64,000 nt of DNA, taken from an uncultured Flavobacteriaceae bacterium (lineage in GTDB: Bacteria; Bacteroidota; Bacteroidia; Flavobacteriales; Flavobacteriaceae). The notes under the pieces are model-generated. The model was not told where the DNA came from. It ran no database searches and saw only the letters and a program-made list of their open reading frames with translations. The DNA lies in assembly GCA_947502635.1 (NCBI GenBank), contig CANNAN010000002.1, forward strand, positions 1-64,000. The letters run 5' to 3'. Shown piece after piece: positions 40,929-50,805 of this stretch. Each line of letters starts with the position of its first letter. Position 1 is the stretch's first letter. A program made the position numbers and the translations under genes.

Positions 40929-43304
40929 ATGAAATTTATATTAACTGTTTTTATTATTATATGTTCGTTACAAGTGATGCCCCAAAAAAGAATCTCATTT
41001 GTATATAATAATACACCTTTAAACGATGTGATCATTGAACTCGAAAAAGAGTTTAATATTAAATTGTCTTTTAATTCCAAATTAGTTGAAAATCAATTCA
41101 TAACTTTTCAAAGTGAAGATGTATTATTAGAAAGTGTGTTGCACGCTATAGAAGGACAAACAAATATTAAGTTTTTTAGAGTATCCGAGCGATATTATAT
41201 TATTAAGAATCAACAACCAATAAATTTATCAACGATTCAAAGGCTTGAAGAAGTTGTTGTTAATGAATACCTTACTTCTGGAATTCTTAAAAAAAAGGAT
41301 GGTTCTATACTATTATTACCAAGAAATCTTGGGATTCTTCCAGGGTTAACAGAACCAGATGTGTTACAGAGTTTACAATTGTTTCCTGGGATTCAAAGTC
41401 CATCAGAAAAGGCATCAGGATTATATGTAAGAGGAGGTACTCCTGATCAAAATTTAATTCTTTGGGATGGTATAAAAATGTATCATTCTGGTCATTTTTT
41501 TGATATGATTTCTGCTTTTAACCCATATATAACAGAAAAGGTTAAGTTTTATAAAGCAGGAACAAAAGCGAAATATGGAAGTAGAATTTCTAGTGTTATA
41601 GACATTACATCATTTAATGAAATACCAAAAAAAATAGAAGGTGGATTTGGTTTTAATCTGTTGCATGCCGATTTCTATATTAAAGCACCAATAAGTAAAA
41701 AAATAGCCATAGTTGCATCTGCGAGGCGTTCGTTTACAGATGCTTATAAATCAATTACATTTAAGAATATATCTAAAAGGATTTTTCAAAACACAAAAAT
41801 TTCTGATGGTAAGAAAACTTTTCAAGCAGGTAGTATTAATTTTTTAACCGAACGTTTTTATTTTATAGATTATACTATGAAAGTTATTCTAAGACCTAAT
41901 AATAAAGATAAAATTACTTTTAGTAACATTTATAACAGAAACGAATTGGATAATGAGTTTTCAGGCCAATTCGATCAATCTACAAGTGATAATATAGATA
42001 TAAATAACAGAGGTTCCAGTATTTTATGGAATCATAATTACAACCGTGCTTTTTCACATACTCTTCAAGCGTATTATTCTAATTTTGATTTAGACTACAG
42101 TGGGTTGTCTTACAATGAAAACGAAGAAGTAATTTTATATCAAACCATTAAAAAAAATATGGTTCATGATTTTGGAATATCTTTCAATACTAATTGGAAG
42201 ATTAATAAAAAAAATAAGTTAGGGCTTGGTTATCAATTATCATCAAATAAAATCCATTATGAATTAGAGTTTGGGAATCAATTAAAAAGCAATGTGTTTG
42301 AGATAGAAACTTTTAAAGATAAAAACACAAACTATAACCATGCACCTTATGTTGATTATGAATATAAAAACAGTGATAAATTTGTTCTAAATGCTGGATT
42401 AAGGTCTAATTATATGTCTACTTTTAAAAGGTTTTTTTTTGAACCAAGGGTGTATTTTAAGGTACAAATAACACCTCATTTAAAATTTAAATCTTCAATA
42501 GAACGATTGCATCAAGAGGTTAGTCAAATAGTAGAATTTGAAACAAAAGATTTTGGCTTGGAAAACCAAATTTGGGTTTTAGCAGATGGAGTAAACATTC
42601 CAATATTAAAAAGTTCTCAATTAACAGGTGGGTTTTTATTTAAGAAGAATGGGTGGCATGTAGATATAGATGGGTATGTTAAAAGAGTAAAAGGTATAAC
42701 ATCATTAACTAGAGGGTTTGATAATAATAAAGAAAATGAAAGCTTTTTTCAAGGAAAAAGTAATGTTTTAGGTTTAGATATATTAGTAAAAAAGAAGATT
42801 GATAATTATAGAACTTGGTTGAGTTATTCCTTTATTAACAATAAGTTTACTTTTAAAGAGATTAATGAAGGGAATCCATTTCCTGGGAATTTTGATATAA
42901 GGCATCATTTAACATGGTCTCATTCATATTCTTGGAATAATTTTAATGTTTCCTTAGGCTGGAATCTAAGAACGGGGACACCTTATACCAAAGCATTGAA
43001 TGTTGTTCAGGAAGCGGCCAATTTTGATGCTAATTACTCCAAAACGAATAGTGATCGATTGCCTGTTTACAATCGATTGGATATATCTGCTTTTTATAAA
43101 TTTAATTTCTCTGCAAAAAAGAAATGGAAGGCTAAAATAGGCTTGTCTATATTAAATGTTACGAACAACAATAATCTTCTAGGAAGATCTTATAAAGAAT
43201 TTAGTTTAGTTGAAGATGGCTTGACCACAGGTACTGTATTTCAGGAAGTTGATAAGTTTTCATTAGGGATTACACCAAACGTCTCATTTAGATTGAAGTT
43301 TTAA
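40929..43304 (+). CDS. TonB-dependent receptor with N-terminal signalling (STN) domain
   Basis: Signal peptide (about 1-18), an STN domain (about 20-95; NNTPLNDVIIELEKEFNIKL), a plug (about 120-225; GLYVRGGTPDQNLILWDGIK) and a barrel ending in VSFRLKF. Unlike many relatives it has no carboxypeptidase-regulatory domain between STN and plug. 791 aa is modest for the family. The STN domain fits the upstream FecR/ECF pair. The plug resembles FecA-like receptors for siderophores or peptides, but the ligand cannot be told. Confidence 0.93.
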   Translation: MKFILTVFIIICSLQVMPQKRISFVYNNTPLNDVIIELEKEFNIKLSFNSKLVENQFITFQSEDVLLESVLHAIEGQTNIKFFRVSERYYIIKNQQPINLSTIQRLEEVVVNEYLTSGILKKKDGSILLLPRNLGILPGLTEPDVLQSLQLFPGIQSPSEKASGLYVRGGTPDQNLILWDGIKMYHSGHFFDMISAFNPYITEKVKFYKAGTKAKYGSRISSVIDITSFNEIPKKIEGGFGFNLLHADFYIKAPISKKIAIVASARRSFTDAYKSITFKNISKRIFQNTKISDGKKTFQAGSINFLTERFYFIDYTMKVILRPNNKDKITFSNIYNRNELDNEFSGQFDQSTSDNIDINNRGSSILWNHNYNRAFSHTLQAYYSNFDLDYSGLSYNENEEVILYQTIKKNMVHDFGISFNTNWKINKKNKLGLGYQLSSNKIHYELEFGNQLKSNVFEIETFKDKNTNYNHAPYVDYEYKNSDKFVLNAGLRSNYMSTFKRFFFEPRVYFKVQITPHLKFKSSIERLHQEVSQIVEFETKDFGLENQIWVLADGVNIPILKSSQLTGGFLFKKNGWHVDIDGYVKRVKGITSLTRGFDNNKENESFFQGKSNVLGLDILVKKKIDNYRTWLSYSFINNKFTFKEINEGNPFPGNFDIRHHLTWSHSYSWNNFNVSLGWNLRTGTPYTKALNVVQEAANFDANYSKTNSDRLPVYNRLDISAFYKFNFSAKKKWKAKIGLSILNVTNNNNLLGRSYKEFSLVEDGLTTGTVFQEVDKFSLGITPNVSFRLKF

Positions 43305-43367
43305 TTGTAAAAAATAAAAATTAATAGTGATTATAGTTAGTGCTTAGATTGAAACTACATTTAATTA

Positions 43368-44519
43368 CTAAGATTTCTTATGAAGTAAACGGGTAAGTTT
43401 AATAGATAAATCGGTTAAAATAATTTTAGAATTGCCATTACGCTCAATATGATAAATAGCATCTTGGAGCTCATCACTAATTTCTAAAACATTTTTACCA
43501 TGTATAAAAGGCGCAAAATTTTCTAGTTTAAACTTTGGCGTTTTGGGCTCTAAATATACCAAATCTGAAGCATTATAATTTAGTAATAATGCTTGTCTAA
43601 AAAAGTCTAAGCAGAAATGTAAAAATTGTTTTTGTGTTTCACGTCCAGTTTTGGCTATATCTTCACTCCATGAAATAAGATCGTGTATAGCAGCCTTATT
43701 ACCTTTTGCTTTAAAAGCACTTCGAATCCAGAAAATAAACCATTCTTCAAATTGTAGATCTTCAGAATCCTGATATACCAAGTCGCAAGCCTTGTTATAG
43801 TTTCCATTAGATTGATGTGCTATTTTAGTCGCAACAGATACATCTAAACTATAATTTTTAACCAAAGCATCTTTTATAACATCCTCTGCCAAAGGTGGAA
43901 AATGTAAAATTTGGCAGCGTGATCTTATCGTATTAATTATTTGTTCTTCATCTTCAGCAATAAGAATAAAAATGGTTTTATTAGGAGGCTCTTCAATAAG
44001 CTTTAAAAGCTTGTTAGCGGAAGCAATATTCATCTTTTCTGCCATCCATATAAGCATGATTTTATAACCGCCTTCGTAAGATTTTAAAGTTAAAGATTTT
44101 ACAATATCATGTGCTTCATCCACACCTATTTGCCCTTGCTTATTATCCACACCTAGCAGTTTATACCAATCAAAAAGATTTCCATAAGGCTGTTCTTTTA
44201 ACAACTGGCGCCACTCTTCAAGATAAATACTAGAAACTGGGTGGCTTTTTGCCTTGTTGCTAGTAGTTACTGGAAAAGCAAAATGCAGATCGGGGTGCGA
44301 TAAGTTTTTAAACTTTAAGTTACAAGCTTCATTCCCTGTTGTGTTTTCTCCACCAGTATTCGAGCATAAAATATATTGGGCATAGGCTAATGCCATTGGT
44401 AAGGTGCCACAGCCTTCATTTCCGACAAATAATTGTGCATGCGGAATTCTACCATTATCAACACTTTGTGTTAAATGATTTTTAATGTGATTTTGACCTA
44501 AAACATCTTCAAAAAGCAT
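43368..44519 (-). CDS. holB: DNA polymerase III delta' subunit
   Basis: Clamp-loader subunit: LFEDVLGQNHIKNHLTQSVD at the start, a degenerate Walker A (GNEGCGTLPMALA, lacking GKT), LIWMAEKMNIASANKLLKLI, EEPPNKTIFILIAEDEEQI, and the SRC arginine-finger motif in IRSRCQILHFPPL. This combination identifies delta' rather than DnaX. Residues 220-383 form the collar-type C-terminal region. Length is typical for the phylum. Confidence 0.92.
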   Translation of the reverse strand: MLFEDVLGQNHIKNHLTQSVDNGRIPHAQLFVGNEGCGTLPMALAYAQYILCSNTGGENTTGNEACNLKFKNLSHPDLHFAFPVTTSNKAKSHPVSSIYLEEWRQLLKEQPYGNLFDWYKLLGVDNKQGQIGVDEAHDIVKSLTLKSYEGGYKIMLIWMAEKMNIASANKLLKLIEEPPNKTIFILIAEDEEQIINTIRSRCQILHFPPLAEDVIKDALVKNYSLDVSVATKIAHQSNGNYNKACDLVYQDSEDLQFEEWFIFWIRSAFKAKGNKAAIHDLISWSEDIAKTGRETQKQFLHFCLDFFRQALLLNYNASDLVYLEPKTPKFKLENFAPFIHGKNVLEISDELQDAIYHIERNGNSKIILTDLSIKLTRLLHKKS

Positions 44520-44697
44520 AAAACAAACCTACACATTTTTTATTAGATGTTAAAGCACACTAACGATTAGTACTGCAGATAATTTTGCTATTTTTAAAAT
44601 GATTTTTATATTAAATCACTTCTTTAACATTATGTTGTAATAAACACAAAATAAATCGACTTATTTTTATACGTTAAATAAATGCAGATCAATTACA

Positions 44698-45753
44698 ATG
44701 ACTCAAAATGCTATTCTTTTTATTCCAGATATCTCAGGATTTACAGAGTTCGTACATCATACAGATATTAATCATAGCAAACATATCGTTTCTGAGCTAT
44801 TAGAGTTGTTGATTGATACGAATACGATGAATTTGGAATTAGCTGAAATTGAAGGTGATGCGCTATTTATGTACAAGCTTGAAAATCATGTTGATATTGT
44901 GATTATTAAAAAGCAGATTGAAGCCATGTATTTAGCTTTTCATACGCATATTAAACGCTATGAATACCAACGTATTTGTCATTGCGGAGCCTGTTCTTCG
45001 GCATATAATTTAAAAATTAAATTTATTGTACACTATGGCGATATAGAATTTATAAAAGTTAAAGATTCTAAAAAACCATATGGAAGCCATGTGATACAAA
45101 TCCATCGCCTGCTTAAAAATAATGTGCCTATAGAAGAATATGCTATTTTTACAGAAAATATTCTACCAGAAAATAAAACGAATAAGCTAATTGCCGAATA
45201 TGATTTTGGTACAGTCACTTTTACCTACACTCCGTTATCACATTTAAAAGAAAAGCTCCCAGAAATTGAACCCATTCCAAATGATGTTCCTAAACATAAA
45301 TTATTTGATGAAACCCAATTAGTAAAAATCCCTGCATTAGAACTTTATGAAGTGATTAGTAATTTCGATTACAGACTGCTCTGGGTAAAGGGTATTGATA
45401 GATTAGAATATGATAAAAACAAAGTGAATCGAGCAGGTCAAAAACATAAATGCCTAGTAAATAAAAATCAAGAAGTCGAGCAAACTACTATTACAAGAGC
45501 CGTGAACAAAAATCAATTAGTTTATGGGGAATCGACAACCAAAGTACCATTTACAAAACGGATGAATAATTATTTCATTTTGGAAGAAACAGAAAATGGT
45601 TGTACAAAACTACGGGTTGAAGTTTTTGCAGACTTTAAACCTTTTGGTGTTCTTATGAAGCCTTTAATGAAAAAGAATATAAAAAAAGTTGTTTTAGAAA
45701 ACATCAGAGCACTTACTTTGCTAATAGACTCAGGGTTTTCGACAAAAAAATAG
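44698..45753 (+). CDS. DUF2652 protein with C-terminal SRPBCC-like domain
   Basis: The N-terminal half (about 5-150; FIPDISGFTEFVHHTD, EIEGDALFMYK) is a DUF2652 domain, distantly related to class III adenylate/guanylate cyclases; the Asp in PDISGF is present, but I cannot tell whether the second metal site and substrate residues are complete. A cysteine cluster CHCGACSS follows at about 99-106. The C-terminal half (about 195-345) looks like a START/SRPBCC ligand-binding fold. Common in Flavobacteria; function unknown. Confidence 0.82.
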   Translation: MTQNAILFIPDISGFTEFVHHTDINHSKHIVSELLELLIDTNTMNLELAEIEGDALFMYKLENHVDIVIIKKQIEAMYLAFHTHIKRYEYQRICHCGACSSAYNLKIKFIVHYGDIEFIKVKDSKKPYGSHVIQIHRLLKNNVPIEEYAIFTENILPENKTNKLIAEYDFGTVTFTYTPLSHLKEKLPEIEPIPNDVPKHKLFDETQLVKIPALELYEVISNFDYRLLWVKGIDRLEYDKNKVNRAGQKHKCLVNKNQEVEQTTITRAVNKNQLVYGESTTKVPFTKRMNNYFILEETENGCTKLRVEVFADFKPFGVLMKPLMKKNIKKVVLENIRALTLLIDSGFSTKK

Positions 45754-45812
45754 CAAAACAATCGATTTCTTAATAATCTTTACAAGCTATATCGTTTTCG
45801 TGAAAAAACAGG

Positions 45813-45843
45813 TTTTATAGCTGTTTTTAATTAGTTACATTTG
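45813..45843 (+). promoter_or_regulatory. pgk promoter
   Basis: TTTT at 45813-45816 and TACATTTG at 45836-45843, separated by 19 bp, fit the Bacteroidota TTTG/TAnnTTTG promoter. The leader to the pgk ATG is about 32 bases. Confidence 0.6.
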
Positions 45844-45882
45844 TGTGTCAATTAGTTAAAACAACATACAAAATAAATACAA

Positions 45883-47070
45883 ATGAAAACGCTTAACGAT
45901 TTTAATTTTGAAAATAAAAAAGCATTAATTCGTGTCGACTTTAATGTGCCTTTAAATGAAAATTTTGAAGTAACCGATGCTACAAGAATTCTATCTGCAA
46001 AACCAACGATTATTAAGATTTTAGAAGATGGCGGAAGCTGTATTTTAATGTCTCATTTAGGACGACCAAAAGGGTTTCAAGACGAATTTTCACTAGCTCA
46101 CATTGCAGAAAAAGTTGAAGATATTTTAGGCGTTGAAGTAAAGTTTGTAAAAGATTGTGTAGGCGCAGAAGTTGAAGCAGCAGCAGCAAATTTAGAATCA
46201 GGTCAAGTTTTATTATTAGAAAACTTACGTTACTATAAGGAAGAAACTGCTGGAGATAAAGGCTTTGCAGAACAACTGTCTAAATTAGGAGATATTTATG
46301 TTAATGATGCTTTTGGTACAGCACATAGAGCGCATGCTTCTACAACTATTGTAGCAGAGTTTTTTCCAGAATCTAAGTGTTTTGGAAACTTATTAGCTCA
46401 GGAAATAGAAAGTATTGAAAAAGTTATGAAAACTGGAGAAAAACCAGTTTTAGCAATACTTGGAGGTGCTAAAGTATCATCTAAAATAACCATTATAGAG
46501 AATATTTTGGATAAAGTAGATCATTTAATAATTGGTGGAGGTATGTCGTTTACTTTTGTCAAAGCCCAAGGAGGGAAAATAGGTAACTCTATTTGTGAAG
46601 ATGATAAAATGCCTTTAGCTCTGGACATCTTAAAACAAGCAAAAGAAAAAAATGTACAAGTACATATTCCTGTAGATGTGATTGCTGCCGATGATTTTAG
46701 TAATGATGCCAATACACAAACTTTAGATATAAATGAGATTCCAGATGGTTGGGAAGGTGTAGATGCAGGACCAAAATCGAGAGCACAATTCCACGATGTC
46801 GTTATGCAATCTAAAACAATACTTTGGAATGGCCCGTTAGGTGTTTTTGAAATGGAAAGTTTTGCTGGAGGCACAATAGAATTAGGAAACTCTATTGCCG
46901 AGGCCACTAAAAATGGCGCTTTTTCATTAGTTGGAGGCGGTGATTCTGTTGCTGCTGTAAAGCAATTTGGATTCGAAAATAAAGTGAGTTACGTCAGTAC
47001 AGGTGGTGGAGCTATGCTTGAGAGCTTAGAAGGTAAAACGTTACCTGGAATAGCTGCTATTTTAGAATAA
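45883..47070 (+). CDS. pgk: phosphoglycerate kinase
   Basis: Glycolytic and gluconeogenic enzyme converting 1,3-bisphosphoglycerate and ADP to 3-phosphoglycerate and ATP. Signature [16 protein letters not shown] near residue 17, SHLGRPKG (about 58), [13 protein letters not shown] (about 146), [10 protein letters not shown] (about 192), and the nucleotide-binding Gly cluster [15 protein letters not shown] (about 347). Full length at 395 aa. It abuts the convergent SH3 gene with no base between the stop codons. Confidence 0.98.
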   Translation: MKTLNDFNFENKKALIRVDFNVPLNENFEVTDATRILSAKPTIIKILEDGGSCILMSHLGRPKGFQDEFSLAHIAEKVEDILGVEVKFVKDCVGAEVEAAAANLESGQVLLLENLRYYKEETAGDKGFAEQLSKLGDIYVNDAFGTAHRAHASTTIVAEFFPESKCFGNLLAQEIESIEKVMKTGEKPVLAILGGAKVSSKITIIENILDKVDHLIIGGGMSFTFVKAQGGKIGNSICEDDKMPLALDILKQAKEKNVQVHIPVDVIAADDFSNDANTQTLDINEIPDGWEGVDAGPKSRAQFHDVVMQSKTILWNGPLGVFEMESFAGGTIELGNSIAEATKNGAFSLVGGGDSVAAVKQFGFENKVSYVSTGGGAMLESLEGKTLPGIAAILE

Positions 47071-47775
47071 TTAGCATCCTCCAGACCATCGTATTATAGT
47101 AAAATCGCCTAATACGGTAATTGTAAAATCGCAACCAACATCGTCTCTTTCAACAATGATTGTTGGTTGTGGTTTTTCATAATATACAACATCAAAGTCT
47201 TTATAACTAGGACAAAAAATAGTTCCTAAAGTAAATGCTTGTAGAATGTTTAGTTTATTAGGAATACTTAGGTCTTCTGTACCGCCACCCTCTCCATTCC
47301 AAAAAGTATAAGTAACACCACTTTTATAAGATTTCTGTCCAGATTTTATACAACTCAGGCGGTTATCATTTTTACAATTTTCATATGTCTCATATGCTAT
47401 AGTTTGGGTTTCGGTAAAAAGTTTGTCTAGATAAGATGTTAAGCTTGTATCTGTAGATATATTTGGAGGTTGCATATGAGATAAATAACCAGCAAAAACA
47501 TAACCAGTTAAATTTTTGTAGTTCACTTCAACCCAACCATCACTATATTCAAAGCCAGGAAATTCAATAATAGTATATGTTTCGGCAGTTTTAGCAATAA
47601 AAGTCACGTTGTCACTATAAGGAATTATGGTTAATTTTTCGGCAGTTTTATTGGGAGCATTTCTCAAGCTGAGGCCACTTTTTGCCCAAACATAATACAA
47701 AAGATTATTATCCTCTTGGGCAAATGAAAATTCAGTATTAAACAAACAAATAAAAAGTAACACGAGATACCTCAT
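47071..47775 (-). CDS. exported SH3b-domain protein
   Basis: ATG at 47775 opens a signal peptide (MRYLVLLFICLFNTEFSFAQ). Residues 27-100 form a bacterial SH3 domain (WAKSGLSLRNAPNKTAEKLT, then GWVEVNYKNLTGYVFAGYL), a cell-wall or peptide-binding module. The C-terminal part (about 125-234) has four or more Cys residues (CKNDNRLSCIKSG, CPSY, CDFTI, GGC) that could form disulphides. The function of the C-terminal part is unknown. Confidence 0.8.
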   Translation of the reverse strand: MRYLVLLFICLFNTEFSFAQEDNNLLYYVWAKSGLSLRNAPNKTAEKLTIIPYSDNVTFIAKTAETYTIIEFPGFEYSDGWVEVNYKNLTGYVFAGYLSHMQPPNISTDTSLTSYLDKLFTETQTIAYETYENCKNDNRLSCIKSGQKSYKSGVTYTFWNGEGGGTEDLSIPNKLNILQAFTLGTIFCPSYKDFDVVYYEKPQPTIIVERDDVGCDFTITVLGDFTIIRWSGGC

Positions 47776-47886
47776 AATCAATTCAATTTTGAAGTAAAGG
47801 TATGTTTTAAGCTGAGATAATTTCAGTATTCAATAAAAAAATACGATTTTAGCCATAATATCGTTTATAACGACTGAATAGATTTT

Positions 47887-49440
47887 ATGACATTTCGATT
47901 TTTTATATCTGTATTACTTCTTAATATTGGAATTGGTTTTTCTCAAGGACAAGACACAATTTCATCTAAAAACCAACAAATTAAAGATTCTTTAATTGAT
48001 GGAAAATCTCATATAGTTAAACCTATAAAAGCAGCAACAGACAGTACTTCGATAAAAAAGCTTAAAGACAATGCCCTTGCTGCAAAGTTAGACGAAAAAT
48101 GGCTAGAAGAGCTTTATAGTAATCGCTTGTTCGATACCATATATAAGTCGGTTACAGGGTTAACTTTTGAAGCTGTTGATTATCCTGAGCTTCCTACCGA
48201 TACACTTAAAGCACGTCTGAAAGAATTGGATGCCAGAACGCCTTTTAATGTAGAATATAACCCAGCGCTAGAAAGTGTTATCAAATCATATTTAAAGCAT
48301 AGAAGAAAGCATATCCAAAAACTAATTACGTTAAGCGCTTTTTACTTTCCGATGTTCGAGCGCGAGCTTGATAATCATGATATTCCTTTAGAAATAAAAT
48401 ATTTAGCTATTGTAGAATCTGCATTAAAACCCCGAGCGAAGTCCAGAGTAGGCGCTACGGGTTTGTGGCAGTTTATGTTTAGTACAGGCAAAATGTATGG
48501 ATTGGATGTAAGTAGTTATGTAGATGAGCGTAGCGACCCTATTAAATCTACAGAAGCAGCGGCAAAATATTTATCGAAGCTTTATGAGATTTTTGGCGAT
48601 TGGGATCTGGCTTTAGCAGCATATAATTCAGGGCCAGGAAATGTAACCAAAGCGATTAGACGGTCTGGTGGGTATCAGAATTATTGGAATATAAGACATA
48701 ACTTACCACGGGAAACAGCAGGATATTTGCCTGCGTTTTTAGCTAATATGTATATTTTTGAATATGCAAAAGAACATGGTTTTAAAAAGTACAGACCAGA
48801 AATAGCTTATTTTGAGACAGACACAGTTAGGGTAAAACATATGATTACCTTAGACCAAGTTTCTGAAGTTACAGGCACACCTATTGAAGCGCTTCAGTTT
48901 TTAAACCCCTCATATAAATTAGATATCATTCCAATTATTAAAGGAGAGGATTATGTTTTAAGACTGCCTGTTGATGTTATAGGAGATTTTGTTAATAATG
49001 AAGAAAAAATTTATGCATTTGCAAAGGCCGAATTCGATAAACGAGAAAAACCGTTACCTCAATTTTTTAATGCAACCGATAGAGTACGATATAGAGTAAG
49101 GTCTGGAGATTTTTTAGGAAAAATTTCCAGAAGATATGGGGTTAGAGTTAGTGATATAAAAAAGTGGAATGGGTTAAGAAGTAATAATTTAAAAATAGGG
49201 CAACGATTAACTATTTACCCTAGAAAGCCCTATGTTGCTGGGCCTACGGTTGCAAAAAAAACAATAAAAACCAAGCCTATTTCTGGTAATGTAATTACCT
49301 ATGTTGTTGAAAACGGAGACTCTTTATGGAGTATCTCACAAAAATTCCCTGGAGTTTCTGTTCAAAATATTAAAGATTGGAACGGTATTAGTGGTAGTAA
49401 TTTAAAACCAGGAATGAAACTGAAGATTTCTAAGAGTTAA
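47887..49440 (+). CDS. membrane-bound lytic murein transglycosylase D type, with LysM repeats
   Basis: Cleaves peptidoglycan glycan strands. A signal peptide (about 1-20) is followed by a helical region, an SLT domain at about 160-300 with the catalytic Glu in IVESALKPRAKS, then GATGLWQFM and ALAAYNSGPGNV, and two LysM domains at about 400-445 (YRVRSGDFLGKISRRYGVRV) and 470-516 (YVVENGDSLWSISQKFPGVS). The arrangement is that of MltD. 22 bp downstream lies the DUF4837 gene, probably in the same transcript. Confidence 0.95.
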   Translation: MTFRFFISVLLLNIGIGFSQGQDTISSKNQQIKDSLIDGKSHIVKPIKAATDSTSIKKLKDNALAAKLDEKWLEELYSNRLFDTIYKSVTGLTFEAVDYPELPTDTLKARLKELDARTPFNVEYNPALESVIKSYLKHRRKHIQKLITLSAFYFPMFERELDNHDIPLEIKYLAIVESALKPRAKSRVGATGLWQFMFSTGKMYGLDVSSYVDERSDPIKSTEAAAKYLSKLYEIFGDWDLALAAYNSGPGNVTKAIRRSGGYQNYWNIRHNLPRETAGYLPAFLANMYIFEYAKEHGFKKYRPEIAYFETDTVRVKHMITLDQVSEVTGTPIEALQFLNPSYKLDIIPIIKGEDYVLRLPVDVIGDFVNNEEKIYAFAKAEFDKREKPLPQFFNATDRVRYRVRSGDFLGKISRRYGVRVSDIKKWNGLRSNNLKIGQRLTIYPRKPYVAGPTVAKKTIKTKPISGNVITYVVENGDSLWSISQKFPGVSVQNIKDWNGISGSNLKPGMKLKISKS

Positions 49441-49462
49441 ATTCCAAAAACCGAAAACTATT

Positions 49463-50437
49463 ATGAAACATATTCTTTTTTTAACATCATTATTATTCGT
49501 TTTTTCTTGTGGAGATAAAAAATCTTCAAACGAAAAATTTCTTTTAGATTCTTCAGGTAGTATAAACAATGTTTCTGTTGTTGTTGATAATGAATTATGG
49601 GATGGTAATATTGGTGAAACCATAAGAACAGTACTTGCTAAGCCAATTTATGGGTTACCGCAAGACGAACCAACATTTACTATAAGTCAAATACCTCCAG
49701 CTGTTTTTTCTGGTTTTGTAACTAAAAACAGAACCGTTTTAAAGGTAGAAATGAATAAGGAGGCAGGTATTAAAATTTTAAAAGATGAATATGCTAAACC
49801 TCAGAAAGTTATTGTAGTTTCTGGTAAAACAAAACAAGGTATTATTGATTTGATAACCCAAAATGAAACAAAAATAATTGAAACTTTTAGAAATGAAGAA
49901 ATAACTGAGAGACAACGTCAAATGGCTAAATCTCCTCATAATTTTAAATCTATTCAAGAGAAATTAGGGTTAAGTATTAAATTTCAATCTGTATATAGAA
50001 TAGCAAAAGAGACAGATAACTTTTTTTGGATTCGTAAAGATATCACAACAGGTACTACTAATTTAATGATTTATGAATTGCCCTTTGAAGCTATTAAAAG
50101 AAATGATAGTGTGGTAAATCAAATAATTAAAATTAGAGATTCTATTGGGAAAATTCATATTCAAGGCCCTGTGGAAGGCTCTTATTTAACAACCGAAAAT
50201 GCTTATGCGCCTTTTCATGGAGAAACAGTTTTAGACAATAAACCGACTTTAGAAACAAAAGGTATTTGGGATATAAAAAATGCTTTTATGGGAGGACCAT
50301 TTATTAATTATGCCATTGAAGATAAAGTTAATAAAAGGTGGGTGGTTGTTGAAGGTTTTGCTTTTGCGCCATCTGTAGAGAAGCGTAACTATATGTTAGA
50401 GTTGGAAGCTATTATAAAGTCTGTTAAACTTGATTAA
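49463..50437 (+). CDS. DUF4837 family lipoprotein
   Basis: The signal peptide ends in LLFVFSC followed by GDKK, so this is a lipoprotein. The body matches DUF4837 as I recall it: NNVSVVVDNELWDGNIGETI, RTVLAKPIYGLPQDEPTFTI, and later FFWIRKDITTGTTNLMIYEL. The family is restricted to Bacteroidota and has no assigned function; here it follows a murein transglycosylase, which hints at an envelope role. It is followed by a very strong terminator. Confidence 0.85.
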   Translation: MKHILFLTSLLFVFSCGDKKSSNEKFLLDSSGSINNVSVVVDNELWDGNIGETIRTVLAKPIYGLPQDEPTFTISQIPPAVFSGFVTKNRTVLKVEMNKEAGIKILKDEYAKPQKVIVVSGKTKQGIIDLITQNETKIIETFRNEEITERQRQMAKSPHNFKSIQEKLGLSIKFQSVYRIAKETDNFFWIRKDITTGTTNLMIYELPFEAIKRNDSVVNQIIKIRDSIGKIHIQGPVEGSYLTTENAYAPFHGETVLDNKPTLETKGIWDIKNAFMGGPFINYAIEDKVNKRWVVVEGFAFAPSVEKRNYMLELEAIIKSVKLD

Positions 50438-50445
50438 AAAACACA

Positions 50446-50500
50446 TCATTTTTCAAATAAAAAAGACCCGTTTAATGGGTCTTTTTTATTTGAAAAATGA
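50446..50500. terminator. bidirectional terminator with perfect 24-bp arms
   Basis: Positions 50446-50469 and 50477-50500 are exact reverse complements around a seven-base loop (GTTTAAT). The inner stem is GACCC/GGGTC flanked by A and T runs on both sides. It serves both the DUF4837 gene and the convergent tatA-type gene. Confidence 0.96.
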
Positions 50501-50504
50501 GTGA

Positions 50505-50690
50505 CTACTCTTTTTTATCTTCTTTTGATTCTTCTTCTTCTTTACTAGCGTCTTTAAACTCTTTAATACCACTACCTAATCCACGCATTAATTCTGGTAT
50601 TTTTTTTCCACCAAACAATAATAAAACAGCAAGTACTATTAATGCTATTTGCCAAGGTCCAATTACTAATGGTAACATGTATAAGCTCAT
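50505..50690 (-). CDS. tatA: Sec-independent translocase TatA/TatE subunit
   Basis: One membrane helix ([12 protein letters not shown]) flanked by the conserved [20 protein letters not shown] amphipathic helix and an acidic Lys/Glu tail. It forms the protein-conducting part of the twin-arginine pathway. ATG at 50690 ([14 protein letters not shown]) is the likeliest start; the frame is open seven codons upstream and another ATG lies four codons downstream. It stands alone; tatB/tatC-type genes are not in the window. Confidence 0.93.
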   Translation of the reverse strand: MSLYMLPLVIGPWQIALIVLAVLLLFGGKKIPELMRGLGSGIKEFKDASKEEEESKEDKKE

Positions 50691-50805
50691 AATATTAGTT
50701 TTATAATGCAAAGTTAATAATTAATGTTTAATAATATCGTTTTAAGCATAACTTTAGTACAAAGACAAATAGGTCTTGTAATTATTTTATTTAATTTTGT
50801 TCCAA

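Noticed and set aside
46521-46907. 128-codon minus-strand frame inside pgk
   Set aside because: It is a shadow of the conserved pgk coding sequence.
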